Origin: Lachnospiraceae bacterium GAM79
GTDB lineage: Bacteria > Bacillota > Clostridia > Lachnospirales > Lachnospiraceae
Direction of reading: 5' to 3'
NCBI GenBank assembly: GCA_003584705.1
Contig: AP018536.1
Location: 868,001-932,000, forward strand
DNA length: 64,000 nt
The notes beneath the pieces are model-generated. The model was not told where the DNA came from, searched no databases, and was given only the letters and a program-made list of their open reading frames with translations. Positions within the stretch are counted from its first letter, which is position 1, and each line of letters opens with the position of its first letter. Below, in pieces: positions 53,630 to 62,571 of the stretch. The position numbers were made by a program, and so were the translations under genes.

Positions 53630-54961
53630 AAAAATGTATTCTTATTAATTCGCCTATATTTTGGGATGCTGCCGCAGAAGGAGAAAACTATCTTTCACCG
53701 CTTGGACTTGGATATATAGCTACATATGTAGAGAAGGCCGGGATTCAGGTTGAAATACTGGATGCTGTGAAACAAAGAAAGTCGGTAGAAGATATTGTTA
53801 AATATATAGAGGAGAAACAGCCGGATTATGTCGGAATAAATATTTTTACCCAAAACTATAAATTGGTAAAGGCTATTTGCGAGCAGACCAAGGTGAAATG
53901 TGAGTGGTTTATTGGTGGACTGGTAGTGGGCAGCATTTATGAGGAAATTGTAAAATGGAATCTTAAGAACAGAATGAATATTATTATAGGTGATGGCGAA
54001 TATATTATTCCAACAATTATTTTAGATAACAAAAAGGTAGAACCAATTAAAAAAATTGAAAATATAAAAGTTTTTAGAGTAGATGCAGAATCAGAATTTT
54101 TTCCAAGAGATATTTCAGATATTGTATTGAATAGAAAATTTTTCCACGATGAAATAATAAAAAATCATTATGGCGAAAGAGAAATAGCAATGGTAACATC
54201 GAGAGGATGCATTTACAACTGTGCTTTTTGCGGAGGGGCAAGAAGTGTGAACGGAGGGATTCCTGTCAGAATTAGATCAGAACAAAGCATTGTGAATGAA
54301 ATCAACGATATATTAAAGATGTATCCGGAGGTGAAAAGTATCAGGGTTTTGGATGATTTATTTCTGAGTAATAAACAGCGTATTAAACAGGCAATACATG
54401 TATTTTCAAAATATCCGCAGTTGAGTTGGAGAGGAATGGCGCATGTGCTTTCTTTAAAGCCAAATTTAGATGATATAGAAAAACTGAAAGGGGCTAATTG
54501 CAGAGAACTATTTATGGGAATAGAATCCGGATCAGAATCCATGAGAAAAAAAGATCAACAAAGTAGGAAGTATTGGAGATGTTATAGAAGTGGCTCAAAA
54601 AATTTTGCAGGAGGGTATTGACTTAAAAGGATATTTCATTTATGGTTTTCCACAAGAGACGGAATGTGATTTCCAACAAACATTTGAACTGGCAAGAAAA
54701 ATTAGCAATATTTCACAGACAACAGAGGGCAATTTTAGGACGAGTGTTTTTCAATTCAGACCATATCATGGAACAAAGTTGTATAATGACATTGTGTCTG
54801 AGAAGGGAATTGTCCATGAATGTGAATTTAATGACATAATAAGTAAATTCAAGGGAAGAAACCAATTTAACTTTGATTTTGGTAACTATAGCGAAGTTTC
54901 AGATGAAATTTTGAACCAATATATTATCAAAACACAAGAGATAGGGGAAGGAAATGCTTGA
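53626..54961 (+). pseudogene. B12-type radical SAM protein split by a +1 shift at an A7 tract
   Basis: The first frame (53626-54621) has a Rossmann-like N-terminus (YLSPLGLGYIATYVEKAGI) and the radical SAM cluster site SRGCIYNCAFCGGARS. At 54543-54551 the DNA reads gagaaaaaaagatc. With seven A the frame soon ends; with six A it continues as MRKKINKVGSIGDVIEVAQK, then KGYFIYGFPQETE, to 54961. The joined protein would be about 445 residues, normal for the family. It could be a dead gene, a sequencing slip or a slippage-controlled gene. Both neighbours overlap it and are intact, which argues that the cassette is otherwise kept. Confidence 0.85.
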
Positions 54962-55502
54962 AGATATACGGATGTGTAGTAAATGCGGATTATGCAATAA
55001 TCAAAGACCATTGTTGGATTCGGAAAGACCGTGTCAGGTTTTTTGGGTTGGACTGTCTGCTAAAAAAATTACATCTGAAGAGGAAACACCTTTATCAGAG
55101 CAGACAAATACTGGAAAACTGATACAAAAGATAGAAGAGATGTGTAATGAAGTGAGTACTTATAAAACCAATCTGGTAAAGTGTCTTCCGCTTACGGAAC
55201 AACAGAAATTGCGTTATCCCAGCAAAAAAGAAATGGATAAATGTTTTGACAATTTAGTAAGTGAAATTAATGCGATGTCACCTAAAATTGTATTTTTGTT
55301 GGGAGAAAAAGTTTATTCTTCTGTCGCAAGGCATTTACATTTAGATTTTGAAAAGTGGAATGATTTCGAATATCATTATACAGAATGTAATGGAACCTAT
55401 TATGTTCCAATTCATCATCCATCATATATATGTGTCTATAAGAGAAAACAAATGGACGATTATATCGCAGCAGTTGAAAAAATGATTAATGAATTGTTAT
55501 GA
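54954..55502 (+). CDS. Uracil-DNA-glycosylase-superfamily protein
   Basis: 182 residues, overlapping the radical SAM frame by 8 bases. An N-terminal CSKCGLCNNQRPL may bind a metal or iron-sulfur cluster. STYKTNLVKCLPL, MSPKIVFLLGEKV and VPIHHPSYI follow the order of family 4/5 UDGs, with the HPS motif near the end. The usual catalytic GxxPG-D segment at the start is altered (FWVGLSAKK), so glycosylase activity on uracil is uncertain. It is the third gene of the cassette. Confidence 0.82.
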   Translation: MLEDIRMCSKCGLCNNQRPLLDSERPCQVFWVGLSAKKITSEEETPLSEQTNTGKLIQKIEEMCNEVSTYKTNLVKCLPLTEQQKLRYPSKKEMDKCFDNLVSEINAMSPKIVFLLGEKVYSSVARHLHLDFEKWNDFEYHYTECNGTYYVPIHHPSYICVYKRKQMDDYIAAVEKMINELL

Positions 55503-55541
55503 AATTGATATTAAGTATAGGATGCAAAGGGTAAAGGCAGA

Positions 55542-55868
55542 ATGAAACCAAGATCTCCCCAAAGTATGCAATTATATAAAATGCTCCTATCCCGCGGCTA
55601 CCCGGAATCGTTCTGTGATCTGGTGACGAAGAATCTGAATACGGATTTTACGGCGAGCCGTATGATCGGTTATCTGTGTCATTATTCTGATCTGCCGCCG
55701 GAGGAGATCGCGGACGAAATGCTGTCGATCTTAAGTGACCGCAATCGCATTATGCAGAAGAAAGAACTGGAAAGCAATAATGCAGAGTGGAATCGTATTC
55801 TGATGCAGGGACTGGGGATTGATACAGAAGAGGATGATGGCGACATGGTAGATCCGACAGATTTTTGA
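55542..55868 (+). CDS. Conserved small protein, unrecognised
   Basis: 108 residues, acidic C-terminus (DTEEDDGDMVDPTDF), helical N-terminus (MQLYKMLLSRGYPESFCDL). Base use returns to that of the wider region, so it is probably not part of the AT-rich cassette. Similar short proteins are familiar from Lachnospiraceae genomes, but no role is known to me. Confidence 0.65.
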   Translation: MKPRSPQSMQLYKMLLSRGYPESFCDLVTKNLNTDFTASRMIGYLCHYSDLPPEEIADEMLSILSDRNRIMQKKELESNNAEWNRILMQGLGIDTEEDDGDMVDPTDF

Positions 55869-55917
55869 CGGTGATTACGGCTGCGAGGAACGCTTGCCCG
55901 GACAGGGAGGTAATAAC

Positions 55918-55995
55918 ATGGAATACATTACAAGAGACGAAGCATTCCTCACTGCTTCCGGAAATCCCTCGGAGCACAGCCGTATACCTGCTTAA
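55918..55995 (+). pseudogene. Truncated start of an unknown gene
   Basis: An excellent GGGAGG site precedes the ATG at 55918. The frame (MEYITRDEAFLTASG) ends after 25 codons inside the 3' end of the minus-strand regulator gene. It looks like the start of a gene that was cut off. Confidence 0.45.
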
Positions 55996-56767
55996 AGGTG
56001 CGCAGGAATAATTTATAGTTCGTGACTCCGTGCCGATCCAGTATTTCGCTGATGCTCAGATCGGTGTCTTTTAAATCCTTGCAGACATGCGTCAGACGCA
56101 CGCTGTTGATATAGGAAGTGAGGGTGGTTCCCATGTTCCGTCGGAAAAAACGGCAGAAATATTCTGGGTTCAGATGAGCCAGGGAGGCTGCATTTTCCAG
56201 AGAAATGGCTTCGGCGTAATGGGATTGGATGTACTGAATCACCGGTTCGAGGCGATGCAGATTTTTCTGACTCTGAATCCGGGAAGTATTGTCGACGGTG
56301 ACCTTATAGTGGGTCATAAGGATGTATAAAAAATCATAAAGCAGACCGGAAAACCGCAAAGTATAGCTTTGCGGTTTTTTTGTATAGAGATCGCCCATGG
56401 AAGTCAGAATCTCCTGAATCTGCGCATCGGCAGAAAAATCCCTGCGGGAGAACAGAAAACGGATGCTTTCATATTCTGGGATGGCACCTATGAGAAACGC
56501 ATAAGGAATCTGTAATAACAGAACCCGGGACGGTGTCGTGGTCCGGGTAGCATGGACGGCGGCGGAATTTACCACATGATAATCTCCGGCATGCAGCAAC
56601 AGAACCCGCTGTCCCTCAATGAGTTCCATGGAACCCTCATAGATATAGATAACTTCCATGCTTCGATGCCAGTGTTCCGGTATGTAATCGTTATTGCTGT
56701 TATAGATTGCAAAACGGACGTTGATTCCGCTTTCAAAAGCAACCTCTTCGTGTGGAAATTGCGGCAT
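55949..56767 (-). CDS. AraC-family transcriptional regulator
   Basis: 272 residues. The N-terminal cupin (residues 15-110: NDYIPEHWHRSMEVIYIYEG, HAGDYHVVNS) is a sugar-binding type. The C-terminal two-HTH AraC domain has ISLENAASLAHLNPEYFCRF and the end GVTNYKLFLRTFKQVYG. It is transcribed away from the GH3 gene and probably controls it. A palindrome lies between the two genes. Confidence 0.92.
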   Translation of the reverse strand: MPQFPHEEVAFESGINVRFAIYNSNNDYIPEHWHRSMEVIYIYEGSMELIEGQRVLLLHAGDYHVVNSAAVHATRTTTPSRVLLLQIPYAFLIGAIPEYESIRFLFSRRDFSADAQIQEILTSMGDLYTKKPQSYTLRFSGLLYDFLYILMTHYKVTVDNTSRIQSQKNLHRLEPVIQYIQSHYAEAISLENAASLAHLNPEYFCRFFRRNMGTTLTSYINSVRLTHVCKDLKDTDLSISEILDRHGVTNYKLFLRTFKQVYGCAPRDFRKQ

Positions 56768-56839
56768 CGCAAAGCCTCCTTCTGAAATTATATTATTTCC
56801 CGCGATATATTTATATCATAGAATAAAAAGAAGGAAAAA

Positions 56840-56851
56840 GTCAATATTGAC
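56840..56851. promoter_or_regulatory. Palindrome between araC-type gene and GH3 gene
   Basis: GTCAATATTGAC is a perfect 12-base palindrome about 70 bases from the regulator start and 107 from the GH3 start. It is a candidate operator for the divergent pair. Confidence 0.45.
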
Positions 56852-56957
56852 CTAAAAAGAAGTCATAATCAGATATAGGAATCAATGTGAAAAATTGCTA
56901 AACTGGTAAACAGAAAGAGCAAGTGGACAAGGTTGAATGACAGGAGGTTATAGCAAC

Positions 56958-59246
56958 ATGACAAAGAAAAAAATCAAAGATCTGATAGCAAAAATGACAT
57001 TGGAGGAAAAGGCGGCAATGTGTTCCGGAGCAGATTTCTGGCATACTGAAAGCTGCGAGCGACTGGGGATTCCCGCAAGTATGGTATCCGACGGTCCTCA
57101 CGGTCTGCGCAAGCAGGATGACAAGGCGGATCATCTTGGAGTAAATGAGAGTATTAAAGCAGTATGTTTCCCGGCAGGATGCGGAACCGCTGCATCCTTT
57201 AACAGAGATCTGTTGTATCATATGGGCGAGACACTGGGCAATGAGTGTCAGGCAGAAGGCGTCAGTGTCATTCTGGGGCCGGCTGTGAACATCAAACGAT
57301 CTCCTCTGTGCGGTCGTAATTTTGAATACTATTCAGAGGATCCCCTGGTGGCGAGTGAGATTGCAGGCTCTCTGATCCGCGGTGTGCAGAGCAAGCATGT
57401 GGGAACCAGTTTAAAGCATTTTCTGGCGAATAATCAGGAGACCCGCAGAATGTCCGTGAATGAGATCATTGACGAGAGAACACTGAACGAGATCTATCTG
57501 GCAGCATTTGAGGGAGCGGTGAAGAAGGCAAAACCCTGGACAGTTATGTGCTCTTATAACAGGATCAACGGTACTTATGCCGCGGCTCATCACAAATATC
57601 TCACAGAGACCCTGAGAGATAAGTGGGGATTTGACGGTTATGTCATGAGTGACTGGGGCGCAGTCAATGACCGTGTGGAAGACTTAAAAGCAGGTCTCGA
57701 TCTGGAGATGCCTTCCTCTATGGGAGTCAATGATAAGCTGATCGTAGAAGCGGTACAGAACGGAACACTGGAGGAACAGGTACTGGATACCGCAGTGGAA
57801 CGTATTCTGAACATCGTATATCGTTATACCGAGAACCGAGATACCGAAGCGGTGTTTAATCTGGATCACGACCATGAGGCGGCGAAGAAAGTGGCGGAAG
57901 AGACCATTGTATTGTTGAAGAATGAGAATGTGCTGCCGCTGACAGAGGGCGAAGAGATCGCCTTTATCGGAAAATATGCGAAAAAGCCCAGATATCAGGG
58001 CGGCGGCAGTTCCCATATCAACAGTCATAAGATCACAGGAGCCCTGGATGCGGCAGAGGCAGCAGGCAATACACATATTGTGTATGCCCAGGGATTTGAT
58101 GACAAAGAAGACAAGACGGATGAGGTACTACTGGCAGAAGCCGTGGAGACAGCTAAAAAGGCAAAGGCAGCCGTGATTTTCGCAGGACTGCCGGATGCAT
58201 TTGAATCCGAAGGCTTTGATCGTAAACATATGCGGATGCCGGATTGCCAGAACGAATTGATCGAAAGAGTGGAAGCGGTACAGCCTAACACCATAGTCGT
58301 ATTGCACAACGGTGCACCGGTGGAGATGCCCTGGGCAGATCGTGTGAAAGGTATTCTGGAAGCCTATCTTGGAGGACAGGCTGTGGGAGGTGCCGAGTAT
58401 GACATCCTCTTCGGCAAGGTGAATCCCAGTGCGAAGCTTCCGGAGACATTCCCGAAGCAGTTGGAAGATAATCCTTCTTATCTTGCCGGCTTCGGTGAGG
58501 GCGACCACGTGGAATACCGGGAAGGCATTTTCGTGGGATACCGCTATTATGATAAGAAGAAAATGGATGTATTGTTCCCCTTCGGCTACGGATTGTCCTA
58601 TACCACATTTGCCTACAGCAATCTGTGTTTGGACAAAAAGACAATGAAAGACACAGAAGAACTGACGGTGTCTGTGGATGTGACCAATACCGGAGACAGA
58701 ACAGGTAAGGAAGTTGTACAGCTCTATGTGGCGGATAAAGATAGCACTGTGATCCGACCGGTGAAAGAGCTGCGGGATTTTGTCAAGATCGAACTGGCAC
58801 CCGGAGAGACAAAGACAGTAACTTTTACGCTTGGAAAGCGAGCCTTTGCTTACTATGATGTACAGATCCATGACTGGCAGGTGGAGACCGGAGAGTTCGA
58901 GATCCTTATAGGAGCATCTTCCAGAGACATTGCTCTCAGAGATACCGTGACTGTAGAATCCACCGTGAAGATTCCCTTCCACTATACCACAGATACGACA
59001 ATGGGCGACATCATGAGCCGCCCGGAGGCCTGGAAACTGGTACAGAGTGTTCTGAGCAAAGGAATGTTCGGTCATGACAGCGAGGTCAGCGAAGGCGGCG
59101 ATGCCGCGAAGGAAGCCATCAGCGATGAGATGAATGCAGCGATGCTTCAGTATATGCCCCTGCGCGGACCGGTCAGTTTCGGCGGCGGAGTCAGCATGGC
59201 AGATGTACAGAAGTTGGTGGACCGCCTGAATGCCATGGAAGAATAA
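56958..59246 (+). CDS. Glycoside hydrolase family 3 beta-glucosidase
   Basis: 762 residues; CAGGAGG precedes the ATG at 56958. The N-terminal barrel holds the nucleophile Asp in GYVMSDWGAV and the substrate-binding GTSLKHFLANNQE. The C-terminal alpha/beta sandwich has the KPRYQGGGSSHI region, and a fibronectin-III-like domain follows (SVDVTNTGDRTGKEVVQLY). A further tail of about 70 residues is present. No signal peptide, so it acts on imported sugars. Confidence 0.95.
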   Translation: MTKKKIKDLIAKMTLEEKAAMCSGADFWHTESCERLGIPASMVSDGPHGLRKQDDKADHLGVNESIKAVCFPAGCGTAASFNRDLLYHMGETLGNECQAEGVSVILGPAVNIKRSPLCGRNFEYYSEDPLVASEIAGSLIRGVQSKHVGTSLKHFLANNQETRRMSVNEIIDERTLNEIYLAAFEGAVKKAKPWTVMCSYNRINGTYAAAHHKYLTETLRDKWGFDGYVMSDWGAVNDRVEDLKAGLDLEMPSSMGVNDKLIVEAVQNGTLEEQVLDTAVERILNIVYRYTENRDTEAVFNLDHDHEAAKKVAEETIVLLKNENVLPLTEGEEIAFIGKYAKKPRYQGGGSSHINSHKITGALDAAEAAGNTHIVYAQGFDDKEDKTDEVLLAEAVETAKKAKAAVIFAGLPDAFESEGFDRKHMRMPDCQNELIERVEAVQPNTIVVLHNGAPVEMPWADRVKGILEAYLGGQAVGGAEYDILFGKVNPSAKLPETFPKQLEDNPSYLAGFGEGDHVEYREGIFVGYRYYDKKKMDVLFPFGYGLSYTTFAYSNLCLDKKTMKDTEELTVSVDVTNTGDRTGKEVVQLYVADKDSTVIRPVKELRDFVKIELAPGETKTVTFTLGKRAFAYYDVQIHDWQVETGEFEILIGASSRDIALRDTVTVESTVKIPFHYTTDTTMGDIMSRPEAWKLVQSVLSKGMFGHDSEVSEGGDAAKEAISDEMNAAMLQYMPLRGPVSFGGGVSMADVQKLVDRLNAMEE

Positions 59247-59265
59247 TTAACTGTTTATATATAGC

Positions 59266-59307
59266 AATCCCTAAAAGTTAGGCAAAAACTAACTTTTAGG
59301 GATTTTT
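59266..59307 (+). terminator. Terminator after the GH3 gene
   Basis: aatccctaaaagttag and ctaacttttagggatt form a perfect 16-bp stem around a 7-base loop, followed by TTT. Confidence 0.95.
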
Positions 59308-59320
59308 ATATATACCGCTG

Positions 59321-59380
59321 AGTGACATTTTTAAGTCGGATGAATGCAAGAAAGAATGTGGAGAATTGTTATAATTAGAA
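59321..59380 (+). promoter_or_regulatory. Promoter/operator of the AtuA operon (copy 1 of a duplicated motif)
   Basis: The block agtgacatt...aagtcg...tgaatgcaagaaagaat leads to TATAAT at 59370-59375. gaatgcaagaaagaat starts 28 bases before TATAAT. No good -35 hexamer is present, so an activator is likely. Nearly the same block with the same 28-base spacing is found at 62405-62464. Confidence 0.7.
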
Positions 59381-59439
59381 TATGAAAAATAAACAGACAT
59401 AGAAAGCCGCATTACCAAGGCACGTTAAGGAGGAAACGG

Positions 59440-60807
59440 ATGAAAAAAATAGCAATTGGCGGAGGACAGGGATTTTGGGGAGATTCTCCAGATGCTGCTA
59501 TCCATATGATTCACAATGCAGATATTCAATATCTTGCATGTGACTATCTGGCAGAACTGACGCTGTCCATTATGGCAAAGCAACAACTAAAAGATCCATC
59601 AAAAGGTTATGCTCCTGATTTTGTGACAAGATTGTTGAAAGCAGCAGGAAAAACTGCTTGGGAAAGAAATATTAAAATTTTGACAAATGCAGGTGGCATG
59701 AATATTTCAGGATGTGTAGATGCTATTCGACAGTATGCAACTGAAGAAAATATGAAAGGGTATAAAATCGGTTATGTAACAGGGGACGACATTAAATCAA
59801 AAATCCCGCAGCTGTTAAAGGATGGATGGACATTTCCGAATTTTGACTACGAAGGCGATTTCACGGATATTGTTGATAAAATATATAATTGCAATGCCTA
59901 CATTGGTCATGAAGGCATTCAAAGTGCAATTGAAGACGGAGCAGATGTTGTAGTCACCGGAAGAGCAGCTGATAGCGCACTTTTCCTGGCTCCGTTGGCT
60001 TATGAATTTGGTTGGAAAGACAATGACTGGGATAACCTTGCAAGAGGAATTATGGCAGGACATTTACTGGAATGTGGTGGACAGGGAGCAGGCGGCAATT
60101 ATATGTATGATTGGCGTAGCGTACCTCAGATGGAAAATCTCGGATTTCCTATTGCAGAGTTGACAGATAAAACATTTGAAATTACTAAGGCCCCTGATTG
60201 TGGAGGAGTCATTTGCGAGCAAAGTTGTAAGGAACAATTTTTATATGAAGTGCTAGATCCGGCAAATTATCTGACTCCTGATGTAAATGTGGATATTAGT
60301 AATGCTACTATTACACAGGTTGGTGATAATCGCGTCAGAATTGATCATATTCATGGTAAAGAGAAACCGGATACTTTGAAATTGTGTGTTGGGTATCATA
60401 AAGGGTGGAAGACGGTTTCAATGTTGAGCTTTGCATGGCCTGATGCTTATGAAAAAGCCCGATATTGTGCAGACATTATCATGAAGAAAATGAAGCAAAA
60501 GGGAATGAAAGCGGATGATGTTCATATCAGTTTTATTGGTCTGAACAGCCTTCATCTTAATGTGGCTGATATGAGTGAAGAAGCATTGAAAAATCTGAAC
60601 GAGTGTGTAATGCGCATTGCTGTATTTTCAGAGGATAAGAATGAATGTGCGAAGATCATCCCGGAAATCAGCCCTATGCAGTTAAACGGACCTCCCGGAG
60701 CATCTTTCTTCGGAGGAAGGGCTCGTGTGCAGGAAGTTATGGCACTGTGGCCGACATCTGTTCCACGAGAGGCAGTAGAGATCAAGAGCCATATTATTAC
60801 AATATAG
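59440..60807 (+). CDS. AtuA-family (DUF1446) protein
   Basis: 455 residues, AAGGAGG ahead of the ATG. AIGGGQGFWGDSPDAA at the start, ILTNAGGMNISGCVDAI, VVVTGRAADSALFLAPL and HLLECGGQGAGGNY are typical of the AtuA family, named from terpene-acid degradation in Pseudomonas. It is followed by the small AtuA-related gene and a CoA-transferase. In anaerobes this trio probably handles a carboxylic acid as CoA thioester; the substrate is unknown. Confidence 0.88.
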   Translation: MKKIAIGGGQGFWGDSPDAAIHMIHNADIQYLACDYLAELTLSIMAKQQLKDPSKGYAPDFVTRLLKAAGKTAWERNIKILTNAGGMNISGCVDAIRQYATEENMKGYKIGYVTGDDIKSKIPQLLKDGWTFPNFDYEGDFTDIVDKIYNCNAYIGHEGIQSAIEDGADVVVTGRAADSALFLAPLAYEFGWKDNDWDNLARGIMAGHLLECGGQGAGGNYMYDWRSVPQMENLGFPIAELTDKTFEITKAPDCGGVICEQSCKEQFLYEVLDPANYLTPDVNVDISNATITQVGDNRVRIDHIHGKEKPDTLKLCVGYHKGWKTVSMLSFAWPDAYEKARYCADIIMKKMKQKGMKADDVHISFIGLNSLHLNVADMSEEALKNLNECVMRIAVFSEDKNECAKIIPEISPMQLNGPPGASFFGGRARVQEVMALWPTSVPREAVEIKSHIITI

Positions 60808-60830
60808 TTTTGCATAGAGAGGACAAGATT

Positions 60831-61160
60831 ATGAGAGAAATATTATTGAATGATATCGCTCATGGAAGAAGCGGTGACAAGGGAGATACCAGCAATATCT
60901 GTGTATTTGCCAGAAAACCTGAATATTATGAAATTATTAAAAGAGAAGTAACGCCCGAAAGACTACACAATTTTTTCGGCGACATGGTAAAGGGCGAAAT
61001 TATAAGATATGAAGTTCCCAGCCTTGGTGGATTTAATTTTGTACTCAAACATGCACTTGGAGGTGGTGCAACCATGAGCTTGCGGTTGGACAGCCTTGGA
61101 AAATCTATGGGGAGTGCCATTATGAGATTAAAGATTCACGTAAAAGATGAGGAATTATAA
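60831..61160 (+). CDS. AtuA-related small protein
   Basis: 109 residues; GAGAGGA site. LNDIAHGRSGDKGDTSNICV and VLKHALGGGATMSLRLDSLGK match the small partner that in other genomes is fused to AtuA at its C-terminus. It probably forms one enzyme with the preceding protein. Confidence 0.9.
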   Translation: MREILLNDIAHGRSGDKGDTSNICVFARKPEYYEIIKREVTPERLHNFFGDMVKGEIIRYEVPSLGGFNFVLKHALGGGATMSLRLDSLGKSMGSAIMRLKIHVKDEEL

Positions 61161-61181
61161 GGGGATCGGAGGTGAGACCTT

Positions 61182-62387
61182 ATGGGATTAGAAAAAGTGG
61201 AAGCACTACAGAATTTGGTAGTTCTTGACTTGACCCGGGTAGTAGCAGGACCCTATGCAGGCTCTATATTGGGAGACTTCGGTGCTGAAGTAATAAAAAT
61301 CGAAGTGCCGGAAAAAGGTGATGATGCCAGAAGCTATGGTCCTTACAGAAATGGAGAAAGTGTTTACTATGCGAACCTGAATCGCAATAAAAAAGGAATT
61401 ACATTGAATTTGAAGACGGAAGAAGGGAAAAAAATCTTCCTGGAACTGGTGAATAAGGCAGATATTCTCTTGGAAAATTATCGACCTGGGGTTATGGAAC
61501 GATTGGGATTGGGATATGAAGTTTTGAGAGAAAAAAACCCACGCCTTATTTACGGAGCAGTGTCAGGCTTTGGCTGCTATGGATCGTACTCTGACAGACC
61601 GGGTTATGATATTATTTCACAGGCAATGGGAGGTCTTATGAGCGTTACCGGTGCAAAAAACGGAGATCCTACGCGTTCCGGAAATGCCATGGGTGATATA
61701 CTGGGCGGTATGAATCTTGTGATTGGTGTTTTAATGGCTTTGAACGTAAGAACACTCACCGGAAAAGGACAAAAGGTAGATGTATCATTGGTAGATTCTG
61801 TAGTGGCCAGCCTGGAGAATGCATATACAAGATATTTTGAGTCGGGGCAACTTCCTGTAAGAAATGGAAATGCGTATGCATCTATTGCACCCTATGATAG
61901 TTATCAGGCGAAGGATGGTCAGGTTATTATAGCATGTGGAAATCAAAAGCTATATGAGAAGCTTTGCAACGAAGTTCTTCATATGCCATGGATGATAACG
62001 GATGAACGTTTTCTTACGGTTTCTTTGAGAGTACAGAATAACGAAATACAAAAGAAATATATTGAAGAGTGGACAACGCAATATACTGTGAATGAAATTG
62101 TAGAAAATGTATTGGCAAAAGGAATTCCGGCAGGCCCCATCTATAATGTAAGGCAGATCACAGAAGATAAACATATCGCCATAGAACGTGAAATGTTTGT
62201 GGAGATAGAACACCCTGTGATTGGGAAAATGAAAGTAAATGGCAATCCTATTAAGTTGATGGATAATATGCCTGAGATCAGTAAACCGGCACCAACACTC
62301 GGACAACATAATGAGGAAATATTCTGTGGGTTACTGAAACATTCCGAGGAACAGATTAAGGAATGGAGGAAACATAACATTATATGA
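61182..62387 (+). CDS. CaiB/BaiF-family CoA-transferase (type III)
   Basis: 401 residues; GGAGGTGAG before the ATG. VLDLTRVVAGPYAGSILGDF, EVIKIEVPEKGDDARSYGPY and NRNKKGITLNLKTEEGKKIF are the family N-terminus. The catalytic Asp is expected in GNAMGDILGGM. It moves CoA between carboxylic acids and would activate the substrate of the AtuA pair. Confidence 0.93.
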   Translation: MGLEKVEALQNLVVLDLTRVVAGPYAGSILGDFGAEVIKIEVPEKGDDARSYGPYRNGESVYYANLNRNKKGITLNLKTEEGKKIFLELVNKADILLENYRPGVMERLGLGYEVLREKNPRLIYGAVSGFGCYGSYSDRPGYDIISQAMGGLMSVTGAKNGDPTRSGNAMGDILGGMNLVIGVLMALNVRTLTGKGQKVDVSLVDSVVASLENAYTRYFESGQLPVRNGNAYASIAPYDSYQAKDGQVIIACGNQKLYEKLCNEVLHMPWMITDERFLTVSLRVQNNEIQKKYIEEWTTQYTVNEIVENVLAKGIPAGPIYNVRQITEDKHIAIEREMFVEIEHPVIGKMKVNGNPIKLMDNMPEISKPAPTLGQHNEEIFCGLLKHSEEQIKEWRKHNII

Positions 62388-62404
62388 TGGAAGATATACC
62401 ATTC

Positions 62405-62464
62405 AGTGCCATTATGAAGTCGCCTGAATGCAAGAAAGAATCTTGAAAACTGATATAATGGAAA
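62405..62464 (+). promoter_or_regulatory. Promoter/operator of the interrupted permease gene (copy 2 of the motif)
   Basis: agtgccatt...aagtcg...tgaatgcaagaaagaat with TATAAT at 62454-62459, again 28 bases after the start of gaatgcaagaaagaat. It lies 24 bases before the ATG region of the broken permease. Confidence 0.7.
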
Positions 62465-62487
62465 TACATAGAAAAGGTGGTGGAGAG

Positions 62488-62571
62488 ATGAAAACAAAAA
62501 AACACAATTGGAAAAGATGGCTACCGCTCTACTTGATGATGGCACCTGGATTAATCTATATTTTTATGTAA
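62488..62571 (+). pseudogene. ABC transporter permease (LplB type) cut by an insertion
   Basis: GGAGAG precedes the ATG. The 27 codons KTKKHNWKRWLPLYLMMAPG and LIYIFM match the first residues of LplB-type permeases, including the one at 47585. The frame then hits the GTAA end of an IS66-type element, which supplies the stop. The rest of the operon must lie beyond the window. Confidence 0.85.
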
